From Cryphonectria parasitica EP155 (lineage: Eukaryota > Ascomycota > Sordariomycetes > Diaporthales > Cryphonectriaceae), in assembly GCF_011745365.1 (NCBI RefSeq), contig NW_024468913.1:2480001-2544000 (forward strand): 64,000 bases of DNA, read 5' to 3'. Below the pieces are notes generated by a model that had not been told where the DNA came from, ran no database searches, and worked only from the letters and a program-made list of their open reading frames with translations. The translations under genes were made by a program, and so were the position numbers. Shown in pieces: positions 1 through 11,087 of the stretch (the stretch's first letter is position 1; the number at the start of each line of letters is the position of its first letter).

Positions 1-623
1 CATGACAATAATCCGATCAAATAAGATCCATTGATTCAAATGAAGCCCTGGTAAGGACGCGGTGGTTGCGGGAAACCCTGTCAACGACACCTCCCGAAAA
101 TAATGATATTAATGAACCGTCAAAGTTCAGCGCCCAAGAGTCTCTCTCCAAGCCAGCCCTGTCTGCCTTGCCTGTCCATTCGTATCCCAGGTATAAACTC
201 GTATCAAGCTGGAGATGAAAGCTCTCCCTTCCCGCAAATCTCCCTTCTCAAATCGATGAGTAGTCGTACAAGTATAACGGCGTTCATTCACGCCAACGTA
301 AAACCCCTCGCAGATTATCGTTGCGCTTGGTCCACTGACAAGAACAAAACGCCGCAAGATTTCCTTCCCACTTCTTCTCCCACTCGCGGACCGTCCTTCG
401 CCCAGCTCGCCTCCGGGCAGCAACCTTGCGACGACTCTGGCATCAACGAATCGTTTCCAAGGTCCCTACTTGACCCAGCGAAGAAAAGAAGAAAATTGAC
501 TGGGTAATAATATCTCGCGTCGCTAGAAAAGTGGTCGATGGTGGAAATGAAAGTCGTAACGTCGTCAATTAGGTATTCTTTTTTTTAATTTTATGTTGAG
601 GTTTGTGATATCCGCGTCAGTGA
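1..623. other. Intergenic, no supported gene
   Basis: Open frames of about 100-130 codons exist on both strands, but none has recognisable domain sequence or splice structure. It is probably the 3' flank of the rax1-like gene plus spacer. Confidence 0.5.
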
Positions 624-1875
624 TCACAGACGCTTGCCGGGCACGAAGATGAAAAGGACTGATAAGGCTGCATCAACCAGTGCTGTCACGGCTAGAACCA
701 TGATTGCTCGCTTCGCGAGCAACTTTCGGACATAGGGCTCTCGAACACGGGAGAAGTTGAAGGGCGTATACTCGCTGAGGCCTATCAGAGCAAGCACAGG
801 ATCCAAGGAGTACTGGTAGGAGGCGAGGAAATAGATGCCCAGGGTGAAGGGCAGAATGAGCTGCAAATATACGTCAGTGAAAACATATCTCGGTGATCTT
901 GAAGTGGATCGCAACGTACCCAGCACCTTGTCAACCTCGATTTGTCGAGGAAGATCAAAACGAAGCCAGCCCAGAACGCGCCGAACATCGACACCAGCCC
1001 GATGATCAGCCTCATGATCAAGGTTGGTGGGATCAGGTTCCCCAGCGCCTTCATCCGCAGAAAACCTGGGAAAGCGTCCCTCTCCATGGCCTGGAACACG
1101 TAATCCTTAGCCAGGTCGAACACTTCAGGGTCATCCCTGCCCTCCTCCTCAATCGCCCTCGTGACGTCCTCGGTGATGTGCCCCGGTAGCACGATTTCTC
1201 TCTCGGCGCCAGGAAGCAAGAACGTGTACAGAATCTTCTCGGCCGATGCGCGTATGTCCTGTCGCGCCACAGTGTGCGCTGGCGAGTTCGAATCCGTAAT
1301 CAGTTCTCGCGGGGTGCTACCGTGGCTGGGACGGGGCCCCTCGGTGGTGCTCTGGCGTGGAGAGTCGTAGAAAGCCGCGCCGGGCGTATTCTGAGTACCA
1401 GGTCCCGCTCGTTCCTCCCGCAAGTATGCTGACATTTGAGCGTCCTGATCGCGCTCCTTCTCAGTCGCGTACATCGATGGGCCAGGCGCGGAGAAGCTCA
1501 TGTCGCCCATGCTCTCCAGGATCTGAGACGAACGCTTCGAGGCGTGTTCGGGGTCGGGTGTGCCAATCAGGACGGATCTGCGGAGCTCGCGGACGTAGTG
1601 TCGACATAATGTCATATGCTGGGCGACGTCGAGCCTATGATACATGGGTCAGAGGGATAATTCGGGATGGGGAAGGGACGGGCTTTCATTTATCGCTCGT
1701 CGGGTTCTTCGTACCAGAAGTCCAGATAGTCCACCGATCTTTGCTGGTCTCGCATAAAAATATAGAAGGAGAACAGGTCGACAGGAGGAAGAGTTCGCCG
1801 GCTCAACACTTCGAAAAGCGTTGGAAGTCGGTTCCTGTTGAGATCAGGAACGGGGGATGGTGAAAGGTCCCCCAT
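624..1875 (-). CDS. rax1: Rax1-like RGS-domain membrane protein
   Basis: Three exons are joined in phase: 1715-1875, 920-1634 and 624-860, giving 370 aa. Introns are 1635-1714 and 861-919. The N-terminus (LPTLFEVLSRRTLPPVDL onward) reads as the start of an RGS fold that is interrupted by a long polar, disordered stretch. It resumes around AEKILYTFLLPG and ends near GFLRMKALGNL. Three hydrophobic segments follow in the last 120 residues. An RGS fold plus three C-terminal membrane spans is the architecture of fungal Rax1, which in yeast marks bud sites; filamentous homologues are linked to G-protein signalling, growth and stress. I chose the ATG at 1875 because the RGS segment starts about 15 residues later; an in-frame ATG further upstream is possible. 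The gene is divergent from the ribosomal protein gene 1.5 kb away. Confidence 0.82.
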
Positions 1876-3361
1876 CTTGAACTCGTCTGTTTCCAACTCG
1901 CAGGAACGGCAGGTGGGTGGACGGTACGAAGATGCAAACAAGGCGAAAATGGAGCGGTGCACTGGCGAAAATAGATTGATACGGGGTTCGACTCGCGATT
2001 GATGGGCTTGTCAATTGGGCGATGGTGACGGCTCGATAGAAATAAGGGGCGGGCGGGCGGTCGATCGATCGATTACGAAATAGGCTTGAGAGACTTGAAA
2101 GGTCAAGGTAGAATGAAGGAAAGAAGAAGGAAGGGAGAAAAACGAGTGGCAGGGTAATCTGAAAACCCAGGAATGAGGTGGATGGCCAGACGAAGGCGAA
2201 CAATCGTGACTCCGTAGTGGTAAGAGGCTCGGAAGCAGTCTGGCTTGCTCGTGTTGACAGACGGCGCTTGACAATCGTCTCCGAGATTCAGAAGAGGCTG
2301 CAGCTGCACGGACCATACTCCCTCTGCCGTGACGCAGCGTGATATTTGCTCCACGCGAAACCGTTAGGGCGCTTCTGATTTGATGTCGAAAAGTGGGGCC
2401 TACGACTTGCTCATTTCACTACGTACCACGGCATGTACCACCACTGACTTCGGAAGATAATAATGAGCGCCTACTATAAAATTCGTGCTTTTAGGTGCTA
2501 CATTTTCAGTTTCAGCCCCATTGCGTACATGCCACACATTTTCTCAGTAGCTATCTCAGTGGCTGTGCGTCACAATGACTTAACATTCAGCGCTTCAGCA
2601 TTGATGTCTTTCGCAGACAGTCTCTCGTGTCTCTCTTCAAGCACCTGGAAGTTCCTAGAGTACAATTGAGCAGCGGAACATGATCACTGCCTCTGCCATC
2701 ATGTCACGTATAATTCAACCTCTCATACACCAATCGAAACTCTCTACAATTGCTGCTCAACATTAAATCAATTTACTAGTTTCTGCACATGTTTGTCCAG
2801 ACCTTGTTTGATGCAGTTCTCGCGGTGTCCTCGTCCATAAGCCTGTTGTCTTCTCTGTTCATGCGTAAACAGGAACTGGCTGCAGATGTTCCTATTACCT
2901 GTTCGGCAGGTACATGGGTACCCGCATGGTCGCAGTGATGATGGAAGTATCCCTTAGCCTAGCAGGAGCAGCTACAGTCAATCTTTCGCAACTTCTTGCT
3001 ACAGAATCCTCGCAGTAGATATTCATTTTAATAACAACAGCGGCTTCATGATATCCAATATTATGACTGTTTATCTAATTCCAATTTGCCCTCAAATTTT
3101 CGTTTTGAACGTTGTTGAGTAGAGCCAGCAGCACCGGCCTCTTTGGGGGGGAAAACAAGTCACACACGTGATTGGTCAGTTCTGGTTCCTGCTCCGGCCC
3201 TGAAAATTCTGCCACCTTTGCCTACCGCCTTGCTAATTTCGAGCCCCCACACAATTTCGCATTGCAGGTCAAATCGTCCTCCCGACACCTACCACGAGCA
3301 TCTCTGCAACTCCGACCACCACCACCACAATTTCTACGAATCCCCTCACCAATTCGCAGAG
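1876..3361. promoter_or_regulatory. Divergent intergenic region between rax1 and eL31
   Basis: This 1.5 kb spacer separates two genes transcribed away from each other and must hold both promoters. Short frames on both strands show no family signature. A CAC-rich, pyrimidine-rich stretch lies just before the eL31 start codon, as expected for a ribosomal-protein leader. I see no other defined element. Confidence 0.4.
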
Positions 3362-4024
3362 ATGTCGTCCACCAAGAAGACCACCAAGACAGGCCGCTCC
3401 GCCATCCAGGACGTGGTCGCTCGCGAGTACACTATCCACCTCCACAAGAGGGTACGTTTTGCACAGCTCAAACGAGCCAAAATTCGCAGCTCGGCCCCGT
3501 TCATGCCCGGTTGATAGCAGCACGGCGGGGTATTGAAAAAGTTCGGAATGCTGACCGATTGAATTCGAAAAATTAGCTGCACGGTGTCACCTTCAAGAAG
3601 AGAGCTCCCCGCGCCATCAAGGAGATCAAGGACTTCGCCACTAAGTCGATGGTATGCATTTGACCACTTCCTTTTCCCCGGATCCGACAGTTGAAACTAC
3701 ATCTCCACTCCCCACGGCCGAACATTGCGAACATCACCAACGTGAAGCCGAGGGGAGCATGAGAATCAGGGTTGCATGGGAGATGGGCAGAAACAGACGC
3801 TGACTAGAGCTCACCTGCAGGGCACCTCCGATGTCCGCCTCGACCCCCAGCTGAACAAGAAGGTGTGGGAGCAGGGTGTCAAGGGCTGCCCATACAGACT
3901 CCGCGTCCGCATCTCTCGGCGCAGAAACGATGAGGAGGGTGCCAAGGAGAAGCTGTACAGCTACGTCCAGGCCGTCAACGTCAAGAACCCCAAGGGCCTG
4001 GTCACCCAGGTCGTTGAGGAGTAA
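3362..4024 (+). CDS. rpl31: 60S ribosomal protein eL31 (L31e)
   Basis: Three exons (3362-3451, 3577-3651, 3821-4024) join in phase to 122 aa, the normal length for eukaryotic L31. The protein starts MSSTKKTTKTGRSAIQD, contains REYTIHLHKRLHGV and KKRAPRAIKEI across the first junction, and ends in the conserved region RLRVRISRRRN and KNPKGL. L31e is a component of the large ribosomal subunit near the peptide exit tunnel. Introns of 125 and 169 bp sit early in the gene, which is common for fungal ribosomal-protein genes. It converges on the ubiquitin-conjugating enzyme gene downstream. Confidence 0.97.
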
Positions 4025-4750
4025 ACACGTCTGTGTTTCTGATGATGACGGGCGCGTTGGATGATGGGTAACCCCGCTAGGTTGGCGCAGCTGTGTGCGG
4101 CGGCGCTTCTCCCCGCGGGCGAAACGACGGGACGGCAATCCTTTGGTGTTTTTCTTGAGGGTGTGAGGGTCGGTCGATGACACTCAAAACTGGTTCCCTT
4201 GTCTGGTCATGGTGGCAATTGGGCTTTCCGGAGTTTTTTTCGACGGCGTCTAGCTTCGCATTATCGAGACCACATAGGTCACATGAGGAAGCAGCAAAAA
4301 ATGGGAAAAGAACATTCAAGACATCTCGAATCCATACCCCGAGGGCGGCCACCGTCCAGTCTCGCGAGGCATCACCGAACTCGTAACTCCCTATGAAGAC
4401 TGCCACTGACCCAGAGGAGAGCGGAAGCCTCATGTCTCTGGTTGTGGCAAATCCTCCTTTGTAGATACACTCAAGGTCATATGTCGAAAACAAACCAAGG
4501 TGGTATGTGCAATTTTGTGGAAAACAACAAAGTGCCTATGCTTGATGATTGGGTAGAACTGAACAAGACGACAATTCTGTGTCCCTTTGATCCATCCTTA
4601 CCCGAAAATGCAATAATGCCATCCCCTCCCTTCTTCTTCAATCCTGCAGTGTCCTACCCTGAAAGTGCATTATGATCATTCTACGCGTTGACTCCATGCT
4701 CCCAAGTGAAAAAATGCAGTCAAATCCCCAACAACCTTCCAGTGCATCAC
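4025..4750. other. Convergent intergenic region
   Basis: This spacer lies between the 3' ends of the eL31 gene and the E2 gene. I see no gene; short frames on both strands lack family features. It probably holds both 3' untranslated regions. Confidence 0.5.
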
Positions 4751-5494
4751 TCACTCGTCGTCAAGATCCTTGTGACGGGCCAACACCTTGCGCTTGAACT
4801 CCTCAGGGTCCTTGTCCCAGAGCTCGGCAGCCTCAGCATTCAGCGGCGAGTCACTGCAGTATCAAAATGTCAGTTACCATCCTACAAGCTGGCCCTGCTT
4901 TCTTTGATCTTGCAGTTGTTGCCCATCCAATGTTTACCCTCTTGTAGTGGACAAAGAACTCGGCTTACTTATTCGGCTCTCCCAGCAGGCTCTGCAGGCT
5001 CAACAGCACAGTCCGGATGTTGTAGGCCGCAGACCACTTAGATTTGAGGATGTCCAGACAGATCCGGCCGGAGAAGTCGACGTTCGGGTGATAAATGGGA
5101 GTGCGGAACAGCACCTCAGGCGGCTTGTAGGGGTAGTCGGAGGGGAAGTTGAAGGTCAGCTTGAAGATCAGCCCGGCGTAGGGCGTGTCGTCGACGCCGT
5201 TGATCGTCGCGTGCCACTTGGTCAGGTCGCCGTCGGCTGAAGGAAAGGCGGAAATGCCGGGTGCGGGCGAGGTCATGAGCTGCATCAACTCGGTCTGGAG
5301 CCTGTCGTGCGAAGCGGCAGAAATAAATGATCAGCAGGTCGTTCCTTGGAGCAGGGCATCATGATTTTTTGTGGGACATAACATTACGAAGTCTCACTTC
5401 TCTTGGGGATGACTTACCTCTTGGTAACATTTGCGGACTCGGCGGCCTTTCTAGTACCGCCAAGGGGAGCACCGGCTGCCTGAGGGCCCTCCAT
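4751..5494 (-). CDS. ubc11: APC/C-type ubiquitin-conjugating enzyme E2 (UBE2C/Ubc11-like)
   Basis: Exons 5418-5494, 4969-5301 and 4751-4853 join in phase to 170 aa. The UBC fold is complete: the front motif GISAFP and [16 protein letters not shown], the HPN motif in YHPNV, the catalytic cysteine at about residue 107 in [16 protein letters not shown], and SLLGEPN followed by DSPLN and AAELW after the second junction. The [15 protein letters not shown] and GEPNNDSPLN stretches match the UBE2C/UbcH10 subfamily, which charges the anaphase-promoting complex to build Lys11 chains on cyclins and securin. The start codon is in the first exon (MEGPQAAG), giving the short flexible N-tail typical of this subfamily. 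It is divergent from chk1 with an 878-bp shared upstream region. Confidence 0.92.
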
Positions 5495-6372
5495 AATGTG
5501 TACAAGTTACGAGAGGAGAATGTCTGGGTCGGAACACAGTCCTGGGGAGAGAAAGCTGTAACCTCGAGGGCGGGAAAGTCCAGTACGGAAGATTGCCAGC
5601 TGAGAACCAATAGCAGGCCGGCCAACGCAGCCGATGTCAGCTCTGTATCGATTGAAAGAACAGGTGAGCTTCTCGGCGGAAGAGGGAGAGGGGAAACGAC
5701 ATAAAAGATCCCGGGTCTTGTGCTGTCCAGTGCATAAAGAGGTTGGTGGGAGAGAAAAAGTAAAGAGGAAAAACGAGGCTGGTCGTCAGGCAAGCAGGTC
5801 TCACCCAGGACCCCTGCGGCGGCGGCTCAAGCTGCCCTTCTGAAGGTCGATTGTTTACTGCACGATCTGCTGCGGGGGGGTCGCCCCACTTGACACCTAG
5901 CAACCACCAGGTTTCTTCTACAGCAGTGGATTAGCGGCTCTCACTTACCCGCCGGCCTGTGCCCCTGCAGCCAACAGCGTTGCTCAGTCAATCGACGCGG
6001 CTGGGGCCTTTAGCTTCTGAGACAAACAAAAGAAGCCCCCAATTTTCAACCACTCAATTTGGACGACAAAGACTCGCCGCGCGATCAGACCAGTGCCACG
6101 CGACCTAATTTACGCGAACAGCACGCGACCTCTCTCTTCTTTTGTGATTTTCCGAGTTCGTGTTGATATTTTCGTGGTTCTGGATTTAAGAGGAAAAAAA
6201 GAAGAAAAGGAATTGGACCAAAGCAAAAATCGATTTCCGATTGTCTCATCTTGGATGCCGTTCAACTTCGTACCGTGTTGACTTGGGTGTGCACCCTGGT
6301 CTCACTTCACTTACACACATAAGTCCTGAACTGAACCGTTGAATGAGAGGATCTCTTGGTTTCTAGGCCAAT
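5495..6372. promoter_or_regulatory. Shared upstream region of ubc11 and chk1
   Basis: This 878-bp spacer lies between two divergent genes with cell-cycle roles. I see no confident additional gene and no canonical TATA box. The segment next to the chk1 start is AT-richer and probably is its leader. Confidence 0.4.
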
Positions 6373-8052
6373 ATGCAACACTCTCAGCTAGATCCTTTAC
6401 CAAGTGATCTACCGTTCAGGGTGGTGTCCAAGACCATCGGTAGAGGGGCCTATGCATCGTGAGCTCAGGCTGCCCCCACACCAGTCCCTCTCGGAGGTTC
6501 ATGCGTACTGATGCGGACCCACAGGATCCGGAAGGCCATTCCCCTAGACGCTCACACACCAGTCTTTGCAGTCAAGTTCATACACAAGGGTTATGCTATC
6601 AAGAATGGCAGGATATCAGCAAAGCAGATCTCCATGGAGGTTTCCCTCCACTCGCACATTGGCCAGCATCCCAACGTCATCGAGTGGTTTGCTACTGGCG
6701 AGGATGCCATCTGGAGATGGATAGCCATGGAGTTCGCCGAGGGAGGAGACCTGTTTGACAAGATCGAGGCGGATAAGGGCGTGGCCGAGGATATCGCCCA
6801 TCTATACTTCTTGCAGCTCATCAGTGGCGTCAGTTTCATGCACTCCAAAGGCGTCGCGCACCGAGACCTGAAGCCGGAGAACATACTGCTCAACGACACT
6901 GGTAATCTGAAGATTGCAGACTTCGGGATGGCGACCCTCTTCCAGTACAAGGGGCAAGTGAAGATGAGCTCTACCATGTGTGGCAGCCCACCCTACATCG
7001 CCCCTGAAGTGCTTCGCTGCGCGACAGGAGACAAGTCCATGAAATACAGGGCAGATCTGGTGGATATATGGTCATGCGGGGTCATCTTGTTCGTCCTGCT
7101 GGTCGGAAATACACCATGGGAGGAGCCTACAGAAAAGAAATGGGAATGGCGCGAGTATCTTCGGACCAACGGCCGGAGCACCGACGAGTTATGGGACGGG
7201 GTACCTCCAGAGGCGCTGTCTCTGCTGCGAGGCATGATGAATGTCGACGTGGACAAGCGCTTTTCGTTCGCGCAGATACGCCAGCATCCATGGTACACAC
7301 GTCACAACCCGCTCCTCACCTCTGATGGAAAGATCCTAGACCCCATACAGCTCGCCACCCAGATGCTGGCCAGCCTTCGCATCGATCTCACACAAGAGCC
7401 TTCACCCTCTCAGCGGTCCGACGTAATGGACCTCGACTCGCAGCCGACAGCCGCAAGTTTCCCCTCTAGGATCTCTGCCACTCAGCCCGTGAACCCGATC
7501 AGCGATGTCGCCTTCGACTGGGAGCGGCCCTCCATGAGATCGATTGGCGCGATTGCGTCCACCCAGCCCGTCGCAGGCATCGACCTCTCCACCGCCGGAC
7601 GGCCCATCCACGCGCTGGACGCCCTCGCCGACGAGCCCACCATGAGCCAGTTCTCGCAGGCGCCCGGTGTACCCCTCAGCCTGACGCAGCATGCAAGACG
7701 ATTTAGGGACATCGTGCCGTCGTACAGCCTGACGCGCTTCTACTCCCACGTCCCGCCGCAGCTGTTGGTGCAGATGCTCAGCGATGCTCTGCACCAGCTG
7801 AACGTTCCCCTCCAGCCGCCTGCCGTCAAGCTCGATGCGGACCACATCAGCACGCTGCGGGTCAAGACCGCAGATGGGCGGGGCCAGAGCCTTCATGGGG
7901 AGATCATGGTGGACAAGTACGTCCTTCCGGATGGATCTGCCGAGGTGCTCGAGGTGCGGTTCGTCAAGATCAAGGGAGACCCGCTGGAGTGGCGGCGGTT
8001 CTTCAAGAAGGTGGCTCTATTGTGCAAAGATGGCATCTACAAGGATGTGTAA
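6373..8052 (+). CDS. chk1: Checkpoint kinase Chk1
   Basis: Two exons (6373-6458 and 6525-8052, intron 66 bp) give 537 aa. The glycine loop GRGAYAS is encoded at the exon 1/2 junction, followed by AVKFIHK with the catalytic lysine, HRDLKPEN near residues 141-148, DFGMA near 161, and CGSPPYIAPEVL in the activation segment. The CGSPPY and DIWSCGVILFVLLVGNTPWEEP stretches are characteristic of Chk1. After the kinase domain come a Ser/Thr/Gln-rich linker with TQP and SQ/TQ sites and a C-terminal KA1-like regulatory region (LEVRFVKIKGDPLEWRRFF). Chk1 is phosphorylated by ATR-type kinases on DNA damage and blocks mitotic entry. Without the first exon the protein would lack its nucleotide loop. It is divergent from the APC/C E2 gene. 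Confidence 0.93.
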
Positions 8053-8966
8053 AGTAAGCATCACACTTTCGGCGGGACAGCATGGGGAGATTTCGTAGCT
8101 GCCCAGTGTTGGAAAGGTAGGGAGGAAGATAGAGAGAGGCAGAGTTGCATCAGAATGCATTCATGATTTGATGCGCAGCATGATTAGATGGGATATTAGA
8201 TTACTTGGACTTTAGACAATAATTGCATGATGTAATCATGGCATGCCTGAATTGCACGTCTGTGGTAATGCCCTGTGCGTGGAGATGGGTCTACGAATAT
8301 TGTGCTCCTTGTGCCGAAATATATATTTGCCGCTCCTCGCAATGAGCATCTTTATTTACTTTTTCATGGCAGGGGCCGTCACGGCTATAGAGAGCAAATC
8401 AAGGTCAGCAATCTGTTGTTGTTTTTTTAGCCTAGAAGAATGACGACTCGACGATTTAGATGTGTCCCATGATGTGCAAATATCGCGCGCCAGATCTATC
8501 AAGATCCCACAAGATACCACATATCCTTCAATTAATAATAATTATTGATCCCATCATAACATTGGTTACGTTTTGATACGCAGTCGAGACAGTAGACAAA
8601 CAACTTTTGACTGCTATTGATGGTATCTTGGAAACGGGATCCATATAGACTGTGATAAATGAGCACGAAGTCTTATATTAATCTTTGAACATGGTGCTAT
8701 TGTCATCGTTGTTGCGTTAGACTACTAGTGCTGTGTTTTTAGGAGAGATTCCCGTGTGAGCTTGTTTATAAGACTTTGCTCTATGTATGCTTTTCGAAGT
8801 TATACATCTAAGAGACGCCATAATTTACGAGCTCTGTGCTCTCGCCCTCCTCGAGAGGTTCGGATTTTGTATCCTGAACTTCGAGAAGCGACAATTGGGA
8901 CGTAACTAGTCTGTCCTTGCATGTCAAGCACCCAATGCATATTCCATGTCTATCATGTACGCCAAA
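8053..8966. other. Convergent AT-rich spacer
   Basis: This is the 3' flank of chk1 facing the 3' end of the glycosyltransferase gene. It is AT-rich with many stops in all frames, and I see no gene. Confidence 0.5.
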
Positions 8967-10055
8967 TCAAAAGCTCGGAAGTATCCCATCCCGTTCATCG
9001 ATAAGCCCTTCCTTGGTCCCCTGCATCACAAGCGGCCACGCAGCCAAAGCATAGTTCGATCTCCTCCTCAAGATATAAGGAACAGTAATCCCCTCAAACC
9101 GCGGCAAAGACTTCCCCGCGGGACTGAACGCATGCAAGAAATACGTCTGGCTAAAATCCATCTCCCAGCTTGCCCCCTTGGCCCGCTTGTTCCATCTGTC
9201 CAGCGCATCGAGCGTGGCGACGTTGGCCTGCTCGCCCAGCGTGACCAGCTTCTCGCCGGGCCGTCTCTCGGAGAACAAGTCGTAGGTGCTCCTCTCGTCG
9301 GACCAGTCCGTGGGCGCGAAGGCCTTGTAGTCCATGATGAGCACCTCGCCGGGGACGTAGGCGATCCTCTCGGCGATGGAGGTGATGAGGCCGGTGCTGT
9401 GTGTTTGCCGCTCCCCCGTGAAGACGGTGGGCATGTCTTGTATCATCAGCTGCACGAGCGCTGAGGTTTTCTTGGCCATGAAGCAGCCGTTGTTGATGTT
9501 CCCGTCGACCTGCCGTCCGACGATCGCGGCGAATCCCGCACGAAGGAGAGGTAAGGGAGAGCGTAATGTCAGGACGTCCCAGTCGAGATAGATTCCGCCA
9601 TATATCGCCATCTGCTCCATGCGTATGAAATCTAATTTGTGTTCGATGAAGTCAAAAGGTAGGCCGTTGGCGGTCGAGGTTGGTGGAGTGATATGGTTGA
9701 TCTTGACCGTATCCGAGAATGTGGTGAGGATCTTTCGGGTCCATGATGAACCATATCTAATAGCTCGATGAACCTCGCTTTGGCTGTAGTCTGTATGAAT
9801 AAAGATTACGGATGGTTGAATGAACTGGTAGGCTGAGTACATGCAGAGAAAAGACTGGAATGAGAACTCCATCTCAGACTCCTCAGCTGGTTTCAGTGTA
9901 ATGAGGTGGACTATGCGAGGAATTTCATCATGATATGTGTGCTGTTTGGCTGGTTCGAGGACCCCCCTCAGAGCTGTCCCATGACAGGATGGCAGGCAAC
10001 CCACCAAGAGCAGGGCCAGCATGCTGAGAACAGACACATGCTTTCGACGTGACAT
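8967..10055 (-). CDS. Glycosyltransferase with DXD motif (GT32-like)
   Basis: Single-exon frame of 362 aa. A basic start followed by a hydrophobic stretch (about residues 8-27) reads as a signal peptide or type II anchor, so the enzyme should act in the secretory pathway. The core motif is IYLDWDVL (D158, D160), preceded by MEQMAIYGG and followed by NGCFMAKK. This is the layout of the Gly_transf_sug/GT32 family (Och1-like and capsule-type sugar transferases), in which the DXD aspartates bind a metal and the nucleotide sugar. PRIVHLI near residue 46 matches the usual first strand of the fold. The donor sugar and acceptor cannot be told from sequence. The family is known for N-glycan and glycolipid extension, but no closer assignment is made. 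Confidence 0.8.
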   Translation of the reverse strand: MSRRKHVSVLSMLALLLVGCLPSCHGTALRGVLEPAKQHTYHDEIPRIVHLITLKPAEESEMEFSFQSFLCMYSAYQFIQPSVIFIHTDYSQSEVHRAIRYGSSWTRKILTTFSDTVKINHITPPTSTANGLPFDFIEHKLDFIRMEQMAIYGGIYLDWDVLTLRSPLPLLRAGFAAIVGRQVDGNINNGCFMAKKTSALVQLMIQDMPTVFTGERQTHSTGLITSIAERIAYVPGEVLIMDYKAFAPTDWSDERSTYDLFSERRPGEKLVTLGEQANVATLDALDRWNKRAKGASWEMDFSQTYFLHAFSPAGKSLPRFEGITVPYILRRRSNYALAAWPLVMQGTKEGLIDERDGILPSF

Positions 10056-10635
10056 CTGTCGAAGGGGGGCACTCTGAATAGATTTGCGTTAAACGCTATT
10101 AAATGCGTGTGGTGAGCACTGGATAATGATCAGGACACATTTGGGTTTGCGTGTCGAAAGAAATATGTTAAATGTAAACAAAATCCTTCACGCGAAATAA
10201 ATCATCAAAAGTACACATCCCTTACCAAGGGTTGGAATGTTGGAATGTCGGTGTCTCGGCTCGATTTGACCACAAAACTGAGGCGAGAGTTAACCTATCT
10301 TGAAGGGCAGCTCAATAGGCCCCTGGCAACCACCTGCTCAGCTCGCTCACCTGGTACCTATACCGCACAGCATGTGAGGCGCCGACGAGAAGACAAGGGC
10401 CGGTACAATTTCATGGTCGTTAAACACACGAAGTAAAGTGCCCGGATGCTGTTCGGGGGGGGGGGGGGTGGATATGATGATTGACGGATAAAATGCGGCG
10501 ATGATTAGTCTGTATATATTCAACTCCTGATAGCCTTTATGGAAAAGAAAGAAAGGAAATTGCAAATATAAACGGCGTGTCGTTTTGCAAGCAATGATCT
10601 AGGTCGACAGCTTATTCTCCCGAAGCCCACCTCCC
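10056..10635. other. Intergenic spacer with a poly-G tract
   Basis: No gene is supported here. A run of 14 G lies at 10455-10468. The region is the promoter side of the glycosyltransferase gene and the 3' flank of the CYSTM gene. Confidence 0.5.
10455..10468. repeat. Poly-G homopolymer (14)
   Basis: A run of 14 G on the + strand in intergenic DNA. It is one of six runs of 11-14 G in this window, all on the same strand. Confidence 0.9.
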
Positions 10636-11087
10636 TTAACAGCAACAGCAGTCATCAACGCCCTTGATGCAAGCCTCGCAGCACTCGCAACAGATGAAAC
10701 AGGCGCAGCTGAGTGGTTTTCGGTTAGTAAGGATGGAATATAAGGACATTCCGATTTCGATAAACATACAGATCGACTATCGAGACGTTAGTTAACACGC
10801 CAGATGATTGGGAAAATTAGAATGATGTTTTCATAGGGTTACTCACATATAAGACCTCCTCCCCTGAGACCCAGACGTGACTGGATTGATTTAGGCTCGG
10901 TTGAATTCTATACCGGCCAACAGTTAGGAAGAGGCTATGCCCCATAGCATGGAAAAAAGTAAGCAAGCAGTCCAAAACTTACCTCGTCCTGGGGTGGCGA
11001 CGGGGCTGTGGACTCCATCTCAATGTCAGCGGCTGGGCGCGGTGCCATCTGTGCCTGAGAGTGGGGTTGCGACTGAACGGGCGACAT
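10636..11087 (-). CDS. Small cysteine-rich CYSTM-type protein with a 7-nt exon
   Basis: Four exons join in phase to 81 aa: 10983-11087, 10847-10907, 10770-10776 (7 nt) and 10636-10708. Each intron has a GT donor, a CTAAC branch site close to the 3' end, and an AG acceptor. The protein has a polar Q/P-rich N-terminus (MSPVQSQPHS), a LGLRGGGLIFD linker, and a C-terminal cysteine cluster CACFICCECCEAC ending in CCCC. This layout matches fungal CYSTM-like tail proteins (LRGGG then a Cys-rich helix), which are thought to sit on membranes and to be stress linked. The LRGGG...FDLC reading only works if the 7-nt exon is included. The exons are too short to show up as one open frame. Confidence 0.75.

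Noticed and set aside
103..507. 134-codon + strand frame at the window start
   Set aside because: Ser/Pro-rich, overlapped by a similar frame on the other strand, no conserved features.
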